From the NCBI GenBank assembly GCA_028293745.1, contig JAQGOF010000105.1:1-64000 (forward strand): a stretch of 64,000 nt of DNA. The letters are read 5' to 3'. This stretch comes from Gammaproteobacteria bacterium (lineage in GTDB: Bacteria; Pseudomonadota; Gammaproteobacteria; Steroidobacterales; Steroidobacteraceae). Positions 43,423 to 52,489 of this stretch are shown here, piece by piece (the first letter of the stretch is position 1; each line of letters starts with the position of its first letter). A model generated the notes under the pieces. That model was not told where the DNA came from. It ran no database searches and saw nothing but the letters and a program-made list of their open reading frames with translations. The translations under genes were made by a program, and so were the position numbers.

Positions 43423-46400
43423 GCCAGGAATACGGCAGCACCCTCGGCGCCGCGCCGCAGTCAGGAACGCCGGCCATCACGCCGGCCGAACAGGCTCACC
43501 GGTTCAATCTCTCGAGCTGGACCCTGCAGCATCAGCCGCTGGTGATCTTCCTCCTCGTGTTGATCACACTGTTCGGCATCATTTCGTACGGCAGGCTGGC
43601 CCAGTCCGAGGATCCGCCGTTCACGTTCAAGGTCATGGTTGTCACTACGATGTGGCCCGGCGCGACCGCCCGCCAGGTCCAGGAGGAAGTGACTGACCGC
43701 ATCGCGCGCAAGCTCCAGGAAACGCCCGCAGTTGACTTTCTGCGTAGCTACTCACGCCCCGGCGAATCGACGCTGTTCTTCACCATCAAGGACGCGGCGC
43801 CGCCATCAGAGGTACCCGATACCTGGTATCAGGTCCGCAAGAAGGTGGGTGACATCACCAACACCCTGCCTGCAGGAGTGCAGGGACCGTACTTCAACGA
43901 CGAGTTCGGCGATGTCTACACCAACATTTACGCACTGGAAGGCGACGGGTTTTCGTTCGCGCAGCTGCATGACTACGCCGAGCGGCTCAGGACCGAGCTG
44001 TTGCGCGTCCCTAACGTCAACAAGGTCGATTTCATTGCCGATCAGGAGCAGCACGTTTACGTCGAGATTGCGAATGCTCAGCTCGCCAAGCTCGGCCTGA
44101 CGCCGCAGCAGATTGCAGACGCCGTCAACTCACAGAATGCGGTGGCCGGATCGGGAATATTCACGACCGGCGCCGACCGGGTCTATGTCCGGCCAACAGG
44201 GCAGTTCGCCGACGTCGATGCACTCGGCGAGACTCTGATCCGCGTCAATGGACGCGTTATCCGGCTCGGTGATATCGCGACCATCAGGCGTGGATACCTC
44301 GAGCCGGCGACGCAGTACATGCGCTTCAAAGGTCAGGCGGTGTTGGGAATCGGAATCACGATGGCGCCCTCGGGCGATGTCATTGTGCTCGGCAAGGCCC
44401 TGGATGAGGAGACTGCCCGCTTGCGAGCTGCTCTTCCGGCGGGGCTCAAACTCACCCAGGTGGCCAATATGCCTGCGGCGGTGGGCCACTCCGTGGATGA
44501 CTTTGTCGAAGCCGTGGCCGAGGCAATCGGCATCGTATTGGTAGTCTCACTCCTCAGTCTCGGCGTACGCACGGGGATGGTTGTGGTCATCTCCATACCC
44601 CTGGTGTTGGCGGCGACCGCGCTCTTCATGTACCTGTTCGGCATCGGGCTGCACAAGGTGTCACTCGGCACGTTGATCCTAGCGCTGGGACTGTTGGTCG
44701 ATGACGCGATCATCGCCGTCGAATCCATGGCGGTGAAAATCGAACAGGGCTTTGGCCGCATGCGTGCCGCCGCATTCGCCTACAGCAGCACCGCGTTTCC
44801 GATGTTGACCGGCACTTTGGTGACCGTGTCGGGATTTCTGCCCATTGCACTGGCGAAGTCAGCAACCGGTGAGTACACCCGTTCCATCTTCCAGGTGTCC
44901 GCAATTACGCTGCTCCTATCGTGGCTGGCTGCGGTAATCGTCATTCCGCTGCTGGGTTACCGCATCCTGTCGGAGCATCCGACCCGCCGAGGCTTGAGTC
45001 ACGCAGATGAAGGAGGGCAGGGCACAGAAAAGGCCCAGGAGCATCATGATATCTACGATACGGCGTTCTACCGCCGTCTGCGGGGCTGGATAGCCTGGTG
45101 CGTCGATCACCGCCTGCGGGTGCTGGTGGTCACGTTGATCGTCTTCGTGGTTTCGCTGGCCGCATTCAGACTCGTGCCGCAGCAGTTCTTCCCGAGCTCC
45201 GATCGTCCAGAGCTGATGGTCGACCTTCGCTTACCGGAGGGCGCATCGTTTGACGCCACTCTGCGTCAGGCGAGGCGTTTTGAAGCTGTGCTCGCCAAGC
45301 GTCCTGAAATAGACCACTTCATCGATTTCGTGGGTGCGGGCGCACCGCGTTTCTACCTGCCTTTGGACCAGCAGCTGGCAGCACCCAACTTTGCGCAGTT
45401 TGTGGTGACTGCACGCAACGTCAAGGACCGGGAGAAGCTGATCCCGATTCTCAGCGAGGTCCTGCGAACCGACTTTGCCCCGGTGCGCACCCGGATCAGC
45501 CGCCTCGAAAATGGCCCGCCCATCGGCTTCCCGGTGCAATTCCGCGTCACCGGGCCCGAAATCGGCTCGGTGCGGCAGTGGGCGGACAAAGTGGCCGAGG
45601 TGATGCGGCGCAATCCGGACACCAGCAACGTGCAGTTCGACTGGGATGAGCCCGCCGAACGCTCCGTTCGTTTCGAGATCGATCAGTCCAAGGCGCGCCG
45701 GCTCAACATCTCCTCGCAGGAGATTGCCAACTTCCTGGACATGTCACTGACGGGCTATTCGATCACGAGGTTCCGCGAGCGCGACAAGCTCATCAGCGTG
45801 GACTTGCGGGCACCCGAACACGATCGCGTCGATCCATCACAGCTCGAAAGGCTCGCCATTCCGTCCCCGACTGGAACTGCCGTGCCGCTGGCCGCTCTGG
45901 GCCAGTTCGTCTACGGCCTGGAGTTCGGCGTGATCTGGGAACGGGACCGTCAGCCGACCATCACCGTGCAGGCCGATGTGCAGCACGGCGCCCAGGGAAT
46001 CGATGTTACAAACCGCGTCGACGCCGCGCTGGCGAGCCTGCGCAAGCAACTGCCGGTGGGGTATCGGGTCGAAATCGGCGGCTCGGTGGAGGAAAACGGG
46101 AAGGCGCAGGCTTCCATCAATGCGCAGATGCCCGTGCTGCTGGTTGCCGTGCTGGTACTGCTGATGGTGCAGCTGCAGAGTTTCAGCCGCGTGCTGATGG
46201 TGGTTCTCACGGCACCTCTTGGCCTGATCGGCGTGGTGATCGCCTTGCTGTTGTTCCACATGCCCTTCGGCTTCGTCGCCTTGCTGGGGACGATCGCCAT
46301 GTTCGGCATCATCATGCGCAACTCCGTGATTCTCGTTGACCAGATCGAGCAGGACATCCTGGCGGGTCACAGCCGCTTCGAGGCCATCATCGGCGCGACG

Positions 46401-46613
46401 GTGCGCCGATTCCGGCCGATCACTCTCACCGCAGCCGCGGCCGTGCTGGCCTTGATCCCACTGTTGCGAAGCAACTTCTTCGGCCCGATGGCCACCGCCC
46501 TCATGGGCGGAATCACCGTGGCGACTGTGTTGACGCTGGTTTACCTTCCCGCCCTGTACGCCCTATGGTTTCGCGTCCGGCGGGATGAGAAGCCAGCGGA
46601 GGTGGTCACGTGA
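43419..46613 (+). CDS. RND-family multidrug efflux transporter
   Basis: 1064 residues from ATG 43419, in an ATGA overlap with the adaptor. Twelve-helix RND layout with two periplasmic porter regions. The proton-relay Asp pair is present in LALGLLVDDAIIAVESMAV (helix 4), and helix 1 reads PLVIFLLVLITLFGIISYGRLAQSEDPPF. C-terminal helices have AVLVLLMVQLQSFSRVLMVVLTAPLGLIGVV and GIIMRNSVILVDQIEQDI. The sequence is closest in feel to the unusual RND subgroup with paired Asp but shorter start (AcrB-like HAE1). It exports amphipathic toxic compounds by proton antiport and works with the adaptor and channel around it. Confidence 0.93.
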   Translation: MSQEYGSTLGAAPQSGTPAITPAEQAHRFNLSSWTLQHQPLVIFLLVLITLFGIISYGRLAQSEDPPFTFKVMVVTTMWPGATARQVQEEVTDRIARKLQETPAVDFLRSYSRPGESTLFFTIKDAAPPSEVPDTWYQVRKKVGDITNTLPAGVQGPYFNDEFGDVYTNIYALEGDGFSFAQLHDYAERLRTELLRVPNVNKVDFIADQEQHVYVEIANAQLAKLGLTPQQIADAVNSQNAVAGSGIFTTGADRVYVRPTGQFADVDALGETLIRVNGRVIRLGDIATIRRGYLEPATQYMRFKGQAVLGIGITMAPSGDVIVLGKALDEETARLRAALPAGLKLTQVANMPAAVGHSVDDFVEAVAEAIGIVLVVSLLSLGVRTGMVVVISIPLVLAATALFMYLFGIGLHKVSLGTLILALGLLVDDAIIAVESMAVKIEQGFGRMRAAAFAYSSTAFPMLTGTLVTVSGFLPIALAKSATGEYTRSIFQVSAITLLLSWLAAVIVIPLLGYRILSEHPTRRGLSHADEGGQGTEKAQEHHDIYDTAFYRRLRGWIAWCVDHRLRVLVVTLIVFVVSLAAFRLVPQQFFPSSDRPELMVDLRLPEGASFDATLRQARRFEAVLAKRPEIDHFIDFVGAGAPRFYLPLDQQLAAPNFAQFVVTARNVKDREKLIPILSEVLRTDFAPVRTRISRLENGPPIGFPVQFRVTGPEIGSVRQWADKVAEVMRRNPDTSNVQFDWDEPAERSVRFEIDQSKARRLNISSQEIANFLDMSLTGYSITRFRERDKLISVDLRAPEHDRVDPSQLERLAIPSPTGTAVPLAALGQFVYGLEFGVIWERDRQPTITVQADVQHGAQGIDVTNRVDAALASLRKQLPVGYRVEIGGSVEENGKAQASINAQMPVLLVAVLVLLMVQLQSFSRVLMVVLTAPLGLIGVVIALLLFHMPFGFVALLGTIAMFGIIMRNSVILVDQIEQDILAGHSRFEAIIGATVRRFRPITLTAAAAVLALIPLLRSNFFGPMATALMGGITVATVLTLVYLPALYALWFRVRRDEKPAEVVT

Positions 46614-48049
46614 AATTGCGTCTCGCACTGGTTCCGGTTGTCCTGGCGCTTTCGGCATGCACCGCCTTCGGTCCGGATAGAAGGCCGCCGCAGATGCCAC
46701 AGCCAGCCCATTACTCCGTCGAAGGACAGCCTGCTCAGACTGCGCAGGCCGATGGAGTTGCACAGCAGGTTGTTATCGGCGCGCGTCCTGTTCCGAGCTG
46801 GTGGACCTCGTACGGATCCGATGACCTCAACGCGCTCGTGGAAGAGGGGCTCAAGAACAGTCCGTCACTCGCGGCTGCACGCAGCACCTTGCAGGCTGCC
46901 CGGGAACAGCTGCGCTCGCAGATCGGCGACAACCTCTTTCCAAAGATCGATCTCGAGTTCAGCCCTACGCGGCAAAGAGCGCTGGGAATTCCCGTTCTTC
47001 CCCAACAGACATTCATCGAGAACATCTTCGTCGCGCAGGCGAACGCATCCTATACGTTCGATTTCTTCGGTGCTGCATTCCTTGCGGACCGGGCCCTCGA
47101 GGGACAAGTCCAGCAACAGGCGTTTCAACTCGAGGCGACCCGGCGGGCGCTGGCGACCAACATAGTCGTTGCAACCATCAATGCCGCCTCCATGCAGGAG
47201 CAGGTCGCTGCGACTGAGAAACTGGTTGCACTCGGCGAGCAGCGCGCACAACAGACGGCCGCCCGTTATAAGTTGGGTAGCGCATCGCGCGACGAGATGC
47301 TGGCGAGCGAGCAGGATGCGGCAAATGCTGCGGCCACGCTTCCTGCACTGCGTGCACAGGCTATGGCGGTGCGCCACGCTCAGGCAGTTCTGCTGGGGAG
47401 GACGCCTGACGGTGCGCCAGCCCCGCTGCAACTGCAGGCACTCAAACTTCCTGAGAGCGTGCCCGTCTCCGTACCTTCAGACCTTCTGCATCAGCGTCCT
47501 GATATCCTCGCGGCCGAGGCTGCTGTGCGGGCGGCAGCGGATGCGGCCGGCGCTGCCACCGCGTCGATGTTTCCATCTTTGAGCCTGAACGCGTCCTACG
47601 GACACGGCGGCTTCGACTGGTCAACGTTTACGTCACCGCAGGGAGCAATCTGGAGTGTCGGCGGATCGCTGACCCAGCCTCTGTTTCATGGCGGAGCCTT
47701 GTTTGCGCGCAAGCGCCAGTACCAGGCAAGTTACGACGTTGCAGTGGGTCAATACAAGCAGACGGTGTTGTCGGCCTTCAGGACAGTCGCCGACACGCTC
47801 GTTTCGCTCGATGGGGATGCAGACACATTGTTCCAAACACAACGCGCGGAAGCGGCGGCCCGCGATGCCCAGGGCGATACGGACTCGCGTTACAGACTGG
47901 GTGCGACCTCGTTCTTTGTGACGTTGACGGCGGGCCAGCAGTATCAGAACGCTCACATCCAATATGTCCGGGCACGTGCCTCACGGCTCGCTGACACGGC
48001 AGCCTTGTTCGATTCGATGGGTAATCCGCCGGAGGATCAACTAAAATAG
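46610..48049 (+). CDS. outer-membrane efflux factor (NodT/OprM-type lipoprotein)
   Basis: 479 residues from GTG 46610, GTGA overlap with the pump gene. The signal ends with lipobox LSAC (mature Cys-Thr-Ala). Two tandem OEP repeats follow: PVPSWWTSYGSDDLNALVEEGLKNSPSLAAARSTLQAAREQL, the first helical pair, and a second copy from LPESVPVSVPSDLLHQRPDILAAEAAVRAAADAAG to the C-terminus. It forms a trimeric tunnel through the outer membrane for the upstream RND pump. All three pump genes are on one transcript. Confidence 0.92.
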   Translation: MKLRLALVPVVLALSACTAFGPDRRPPQMPQPAHYSVEGQPAQTAQADGVAQQVVIGARPVPSWWTSYGSDDLNALVEEGLKNSPSLAAARSTLQAAREQLRSQIGDNLFPKIDLEFSPTRQRALGIPVLPQQTFIENIFVAQANASYTFDFFGAAFLADRALEGQVQQQAFQLEATRRALATNIVVATINAASMQEQVAATEKLVALGEQRAQQTAARYKLGSASRDEMLASEQDAANAAATLPALRAQAMAVRHAQAVLLGRTPDGAPAPLQLQALKLPESVPVSVPSDLLHQRPDILAAEAAVRAAADAAGAATASMFPSLSLNASYGHGGFDWSTFTSPQGAIWSVGGSLTQPLFHGGALFARKRQYQASYDVAVGQYKQTVLSAFRTVADTLVSLDGDADTLFQTQRAEAAARDAQGDTDSRYRLGATSFFVTLTAGQQYQNAHIQYVRARASRLADTAALFDSMGNPPEDQLK

Positions 48050-48052
48050 GGT

Positions 48053-49615
48053 ATGACGAGGGCAGTTGTCATGCTAACGGAAAAACAGCTGGCCGCAGCA
48101 TGCCTGGCCCTGATCGACCGCGGTGCCGGGCTCTCCTCGATGCAGAGGACGCTCCTTAAAGAGATCCAAAGAGGAGGCGATCCGCTCGGGGAGGCGTTCT
48201 CCTCGCTACGCTCAGCAGCCGTGCAGCGTGCGGCTGGCGCGATTTATACACCCGCTCCCATTGTCCGTTCGATGATGAGTTGGCTTGCGGCTCAAGGTCA
48301 GCCCGCCCGTATCGTGGATCCGGGGGCCGGTTCCGGCCGCTTTATCATGGCGGCCGGCCAGGTGTTCCCCGATGCACACCTGGTTGCCGTCGAGACGGAT
48401 CCGCTCGCTGCTCTCACGTTGCGCGCCAATCTGAGTTGTCGTGGTTGGATGGATCGCACGACGATCATGGTGAAGGATTACCGGGATGTTCAGCTGCCCG
48501 CTCCGAGCGGGGGCATCACGGCCTTTGTTGGCAATCCTCCCTATGTGCGGCATCACGGCATCAGCGAAAAGTGGAAAACATGGTACGCCGCGCGCTTCGC
48601 TGGACTAGGGATCAAGGCGAGCGCGCTCGCGGGTTTGCACCTGCACTTCTTCTTGCAGACGCGATTGTTGGCGCGGGAGGCAGACATCGGCGCATTCATC
48701 ACATCGGCTGAGTGGCTGGATGTCAACTATGGGACCGCCCTGCGCGAATTGTTTCTGACCGAGTTGGGCGGGGTCGCCTTGCACGTTCTGAAGCCGACAG
48801 TCGAAGCCTTTCCCGGCATAGCGACAACCGCCGCAGTTACGTGTTTTCGAGTGGGCGAGACGGCTTTGCCAGTGCGTGTCTGCTCCGTGGATTCCCTCTG
48901 TGATCTGAATGGCTTGAATAAAGGCGTGGACATACCACGTGAGAGACTGACGGCAGCGCGGCGCTGGTCAGCTATCGTTGAGCCATCGCCTTCGGGGTCT
49001 GAGGGAGACATAGAGCTTGGCGAACTGTTCCGGGTACATCGCGGACAGGTTACGGGAGCGAATGCCGTCTGGATCGCCGGCGAGCACGCCGAGGGGCTTC
49101 CCGATAACATTAAGCTTCCCGCTGTCACGAAAGCGAGGGAGCTGATCAGAGCCGGCGCGCATCTGCGCTCAGCCGATGCCCTCAGGCGGGTTATCGACCT
49201 GCCACCCGAGCTCGATGAGTTTACGCGCGAGGAGCGAAGGCGCATCGCCACGTTTCTGCGCTGGGCAAAGAAGCAGGGCGCCGACCAGGGATATATCGCG
49301 CAGCATCGCAAGCCGTGGTGGTCCGTGGGACTCAAGTCGCCCGCGCCGATACTGTGCACATACATGGCGCGCCGACCGCCACAGTTCACGCTGAACGCCT
49401 GCAAAGCGCGACACATCAACATCGCACACGGCCTGTATCCGCGCGCGGCTGTGTCGGCTGCCGCACTGACTCGGCTGGTGACCTGGTTGAACAAGAACAT
49501 TCAGAAGAGCAGCGGCAGGACCTATTCGGGCGGGTTGACGAAGTTTGAGCCGAAGGAGATTGAGCGGTTGCGCATCCCACATCTCGAAACCCTGTTGGCC
49601 GGCAGCTTCGGCTGA
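48053..49615 (+). CDS. N6-adenine-type DNA methyltransferase, solitary
   Basis: 520 residues from ATG 48053 (ATG 48071 is possible). SAM-binding motif I VDPGAGSGRF at about 88-97, the acidic partner VETDPLAALTL, and the catalytic motif IV NPPY at 161-164, followed by VRHHGISEKW. After LHLHFFLQTRLLAREADIGAFITSAEWLD, the C-terminal half (about 270-520) carries the target-recognition-like region with IAQHRKPWWSVGLKSPAPILCTYMARRPP, ending in KFEPKEIERLRIP. This layout matches TaqI/Eco57I-like gamma-class m6A methyltransferases. There is no restriction subunit, helicase or nuclease nearby, so it is probably an orphan modifier or a lone defence remnant. It starts 3 bases after the outer-membrane factor gene stop. 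Confidence 0.85.
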   Translation: MTRAVVMLTEKQLAAACLALIDRGAGLSSMQRTLLKEIQRGGDPLGEAFSSLRSAAVQRAAGAIYTPAPIVRSMMSWLAAQGQPARIVDPGAGSGRFIMAAGQVFPDAHLVAVETDPLAALTLRANLSCRGWMDRTTIMVKDYRDVQLPAPSGGITAFVGNPPYVRHHGISEKWKTWYAARFAGLGIKASALAGLHLHFFLQTRLLAREADIGAFITSAEWLDVNYGTALRELFLTELGGVALHVLKPTVEAFPGIATTAAVTCFRVGETALPVRVCSVDSLCDLNGLNKGVDIPRERLTAARRWSAIVEPSPSGSEGDIELGELFRVHRGQVTGANAVWIAGEHAEGLPDNIKLPAVTKARELIRAGAHLRSADALRRVIDLPPELDEFTREERRRIATFLRWAKKQGADQGYIAQHRKPWWSVGLKSPAPILCTYMARRPPQFTLNACKARHINIAHGLYPRAAVSAAALTRLVTWLNKNIQKSSGRTYSGGLTKFEPKEIERLRIPHLETLLAGSFG

Positions 49616-49632
49616 TTCCTTGCGGCGGGCGC

Positions 49633-50670
49633 CTAGCTGCGCGGCATCAATTCACGTGTAAGCGCCGCAGCCCCAATTTCCTTGCAGCCCGTAACGTTTT
49701 GCCCAGCCCAAAGCGGCGAGAAATCCCCGCGGCCGGTGCTTTCAGCTGCTCGTCGCAGTGAAGTCAGTGCATTGGCGGCGAGGGGGAAGGCGGGCGCTGC
49801 TGGGCTCAGGGGCCCAAGGTCATCCGTGAGTCGATTCGGTATTCCCCGGGCCACACCCCCCGAGAACAGGTTCGTCAACACAGTGTGCCTCGCGCGGCCG
49901 CCCTTGAGCGCTGCGCGATGCACGGCGCTCGTGTCTGCTTCAGGGCAGAGGAGGTAAGCGGTTCCTACTTGAACGCCGGCCGCTCCCAAAGCCAGCGCCG
50001 CGGCCACCGCATCGGCGGATGCAACTCCTCCGGCCGCAATCACCGGCACCTTTACGGCCCGTATCACTTGCGGCAGCAGGGCGAATGTTCCCACCTGTTC
50101 CGACAGATCCTTCGACAGGAACATTCCACGATGTCCACCGGCTTCGAGGCCTTGCGCGATGATGACATTCGCGCCGTTTGCCTCCAGCCAGAGCGCCTCG
50201 GCGACCGTCGTCGCTGACGACATCACCTTTGCGCCCCATGCTTTGACTCGAGCCAGTAGCGCAGGTGAGGGCAGGCCGAAGTGAAAGCTGACAACCGGCG
50301 GGCGGAACTCGCTCAGCACCACCGCCGCCTCTTCGTCGAACGGGTTGCGAGAGGGGCCGGCCTCATCCCCACGCATCTCAATGCCGAATTCCTTGTAGTA
50401 CGGCGCTAGTTGTGCTCGCCAGGTCGCCTCTCGGGCTGGGTCCGGGACCGGGCGCGAGTGACAGAACAGATTGACGTTGAAGGGTCTCCCCGTGTGTGAG
50501 CGTATCGCGGTGATCTCCCGGCGCATGCTGTCGCTACTCAGCATCGCGCAAGGCAGCGACCCCAAACCGCCGGCCTCGCAGACGGCAATAGCCAAGGCTG
50601 AGCCCTGCACGCCTGCCATGGGCGCCTGAATGATGGGAAGGTCGATTCCGAGGGTGTCAGTAATACGCAT
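49633..50670 (-). CDS. nitronate monooxygenase / 2-nitropropane dioxygenase family
   Basis: 345 residues from ATG 50670. FMN-binding TIM barrel: PIIQAPMAGVQGSALAIAVCEAGGLGSLP at the start, NVNLFCHSRP, VVSFHFGLP, KVMSSATTVAEALWLEANGANVIIAQGLEAGGHRG with the active His-Gly, PVIAAGGVASADAVAAALALGAAGVQVGTAYL, and GKNV-like AGQNVTGCKEIGAAAL. It oxidises alkyl nitronates to carbonyl plus nitrite, likely protecting against nitro compounds. It converges on the methyltransferase gene and is divergent from the glutathione peroxidase. Confidence 0.9.
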   Translation of the reverse strand: MRITDTLGIDLPIIQAPMAGVQGSALAIAVCEAGGLGSLPCAMLSSDSMRREITAIRSHTGRPFNVNLFCHSRPVPDPAREATWRAQLAPYYKEFGIEMRGDEAGPSRNPFDEEAAVVLSEFRPPVVSFHFGLPSPALLARVKAWGAKVMSSATTVAEALWLEANGANVIIAQGLEAGGHRGMFLSKDLSEQVGTFALLPQVIRAVKVPVIAAGGVASADAVAAALALGAAGVQVGTAYLLCPEADTSAVHRAALKGGRARHTVLTNLFSGGVARGIPNRLTDDLGPLSPAAPAFPLAANALTSLRRAAESTGRGDFSPLWAGQNVTGCKEIGAAALTRELMPRS

Positions 50671-50793
50671 TGGCAGTGATTGTGCCCCCGCCGCCGTGCT
50701 TGATCAAAGGCGGGCCGCTACTACGAAGACGACGTCATGGGGAACGCCCCTGCCAGCTTGAACGATTGCGCGCAGCTGGATAGGCTCTTAGCG

Positions 50794-51270
50794 ATGAGCC
50801 TCTATGAATTCACAGTCAATGCGTTGGATGGACGGCCGATGCCATTGCGGGATTTCGCGGGCAAGGTGCTGTTGGTGGTCAATACCGCCAGCAAGTGCGG
50901 CTTTACGCCGCAGTATGTGGGGCTGGAACGACTCTATGCCCAATACGCGCCACGCGGTTTCGTCGTGTTGGGCTTTCCGTGCAATCAATTCGGCCAGCAA
51001 GAGCCTGGGAACGCGGTCGAGATCGGCGAGTTCTGCCTGAAGAACTATGGGGTCAGCTTTCCGATGTTCGAGAAAATCGACGTCAACGGCACGAATGCGC
51101 ACGCGATTTATACCTATCTGAAAAACGAGGCTCCGGGGTTGCTGGGAACGCGGGCCATCAAGTGGAATTTCACGAAATTCCTGTTGGCCCGCTCGGGCGA
51201 GGTCACGGCACGCTATTCGCCGCGCACCAAGCCCGAAAGCCTGGCGGGCGACATCGAGAGGCTCCTGTAG
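50794..51270 (+). CDS. glutathione-peroxidase-family thiol peroxidase
   Basis: 158 residues from ATG 50794, chosen for the family start MSLYEFTVN; the frame is open 57 bases earlier. Peroxidatic Cys35 in NTASKCGFTPQY, the conserved Gln in FPCNQFGQQEPG, and the Trp-Asn in IKWNFTKFLL complete the catalytic tetrad. It is a Cys enzyme, not a selenoprotein, and such bacterial forms usually use thioredoxin. It reduces hydroperoxides in the cytoplasm or periplasm (no signal peptide). It is 6 bases from the end of the convergent MarR gene. Confidence 0.93.
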   Translation: MSLYEFTVNALDGRPMPLRDFAGKVLLVVNTASKCGFTPQYVGLERLYAQYAPRGFVVLGFPCNQFGQQEPGNAVEIGEFCLKNYGVSFPMFEKIDVNGTNAHAIYTYLKNEAPGLLGTRAIKWNFTKFLLARSGEVTARYSPRTKPESLAGDIERLL

Positions 51271-51276
51271 GGAGGG

Positions 51277-51747
51277 CTATTTCGCCGCTGCGCGCTGGCT
51301 GCGGAAGTCCGACAAATTGCCGGCTATGGCGTCCAGGAGCGCGTCCAGCTTCTCCAGGTCCTCAGAGTCGAAGCCGGCGAATATCGCCGCTTCGTGGATC
51401 TTTGCAAGCTCGTCCAGTTTGTCCAGCAGGGGCTGCGCGGCCGGCGTCAGAAAAACGCAGTACGCGCGGCGATCGGTCGGATTTTCCTCTCTCCTGAGAT
51501 ACCCTTCATCGCAAAGGCGATCGATCAGGCGGCCCGCGGTGATCTCCCTGACTTCGAGCGCTTCCGCGATCAGTCGCTGCGTTGCGCCGGGGTTGCGCGC
51601 GACCGCCGCGATGAGGGTCCACCGTGCCCGGGTCAACCCGCTTCGCTCGGCGCTCTGATCGAACGTCACGCGCAGTTGGCGAGCAACCACCGTCAATTTC
51701 AATGCAACGGATCTTCTTCGACTTCTCTGTGCCGCGATGATTGACAC
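51277..51747 (-). CDS. MarR-family transcriptional regulator
   Basis: 156 residues from ATG 51747. Typical layout: LTRARWTLIAAVARNPGATQRLIAEALEVREITAGRLIDRLCDEGYLRREENPTDRRAYCVFLT, where the recognition helix and DRR wing are clear, then a C-terminal dimer helix. One Cys in the HTH and one in the wing could be redox-active, but there is no OhrR-type N-terminal Cys. The target is unknown; nothing lies close on its own strand downstream except the end of the glutathione peroxidase gene. Confidence 0.88.
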   Translation of the reverse strand: MSIIAAQRSRRRSVALKLTVVARQLRVTFDQSAERSGLTRARWTLIAAVARNPGATQRLIAEALEVREITAGRLIDRLCDEGYLRREENPTDRRAYCVFLTPAAQPLLDKLDELAKIHEAAIFAGFDSEDLEKLDALLDAIAGNLSDFRSQRAAAK

Positions 51748-51865
51748 CCCTGTACCAGCAGAAAGCGCGCATATTTCAACCGCAAGCAGATAATCATACT
51801 AGCCCCATGCCAGAGGGTGCACGTCGATATGTAGCCGCGTCAGGCTCAGAGAGGCTTTGGTTCCC

Positions 51866-52489
51866 ATGAGCGCCAGCTTGGCGTCGATGAGTAAGGTCGC
51901 CCCGAGAGTCGCCGTATACCCATTTGGCTCGGCGCCCCCGTCGGTGGATCAGGGCTGGATAGCACTTGCACAGCTGCCTCACACGCCAGGCCGTCCTGCG
52001 GTGTTCGGCGACGGATCGCACGCGACTACGTGTCTATGTGCCGCAGCCGTGGACCTGATTTGTCGCCAGCGCCAACCAGAAGCGGTTCTGGATGTAGGAA
52101 CCGGTACCGGTGTGCTTGCCCGGATCGCCCGAGGTCGCGGCGCTCGGTTGATTGTCGGGACGGACATCGATGCGGTTGCCCTGTCTTGCGCCAAGGCGCA
52201 CGCGGATCTCGATGCTCATCCGGTTGAAATCGAGTTCGGCTCCGAAGCGCCCGATCATTGGGGAGCGCGTTTTGATCTCGTGGTCGCGAATATTCTGGAG
52301 GCGCCGCTGCAGGCCCTTGCACCGGCACTATGCCGCGCGTTAGGACCGGGTGGTGTCCTGCTCATAAGCGGATTCACGCGGCCGCAGACGCCCGCGCTGC
52401 GCGTGCTTTACGAGAGCGCGGGGCTGACATTCGCCGGCAATTCAAGCCTCGATGAGTGGGCTCTCTTGACGTTCGCCTCGACGCAGTAG
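51866..52489 (+). CDS. class I SAM methyltransferase, PrmA-like
   Basis: 207 residues from ATG 51866 (GTG 51857 is possible). SAM-binding motif VLDVGTGTGVLARIARGRGARLIVGTDIDAVAL (about 80-112), then the catalytic NILEAPLQALAP and LGPGGVLLISGFTRPQ. The D-V-G-T-G-T-G-V-L and N-I-L-x3-L arrangement is that of ribosomal L11 methyltransferase, but the usual N-terminal domain is shorter and different here, so its protein substrate is uncertain. Its last 48 bases overlap the 3' end of the CofCGH gene on the other strand. Confidence 0.75.
   Translation: MSASLASMSKVAPRVAVYPFGSAPPSVDQGWIALAQLPHTPGRPAVFGDGSHATTCLCAAAVDLICRQRQPEAVLDVGTGTGVLARIARGRGARLIVGTDIDAVALSCAKAHADLDAHPVEIEFGSEAPDHWGARFDLVVANILEAPLQALAPALCRALGPGGVLLISGFTRPQTPALRVLYESAGLTFAGNSSLDEWALLTFASTQ

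Noticed and set aside
48053-49615. Restriction-modification or BREX-like defence island
   Set aside because: Only the methyltransferase is present; neighbours are efflux, nitronate monooxygenase and peroxidase genes, with no nuclease or ATPase of defence type.
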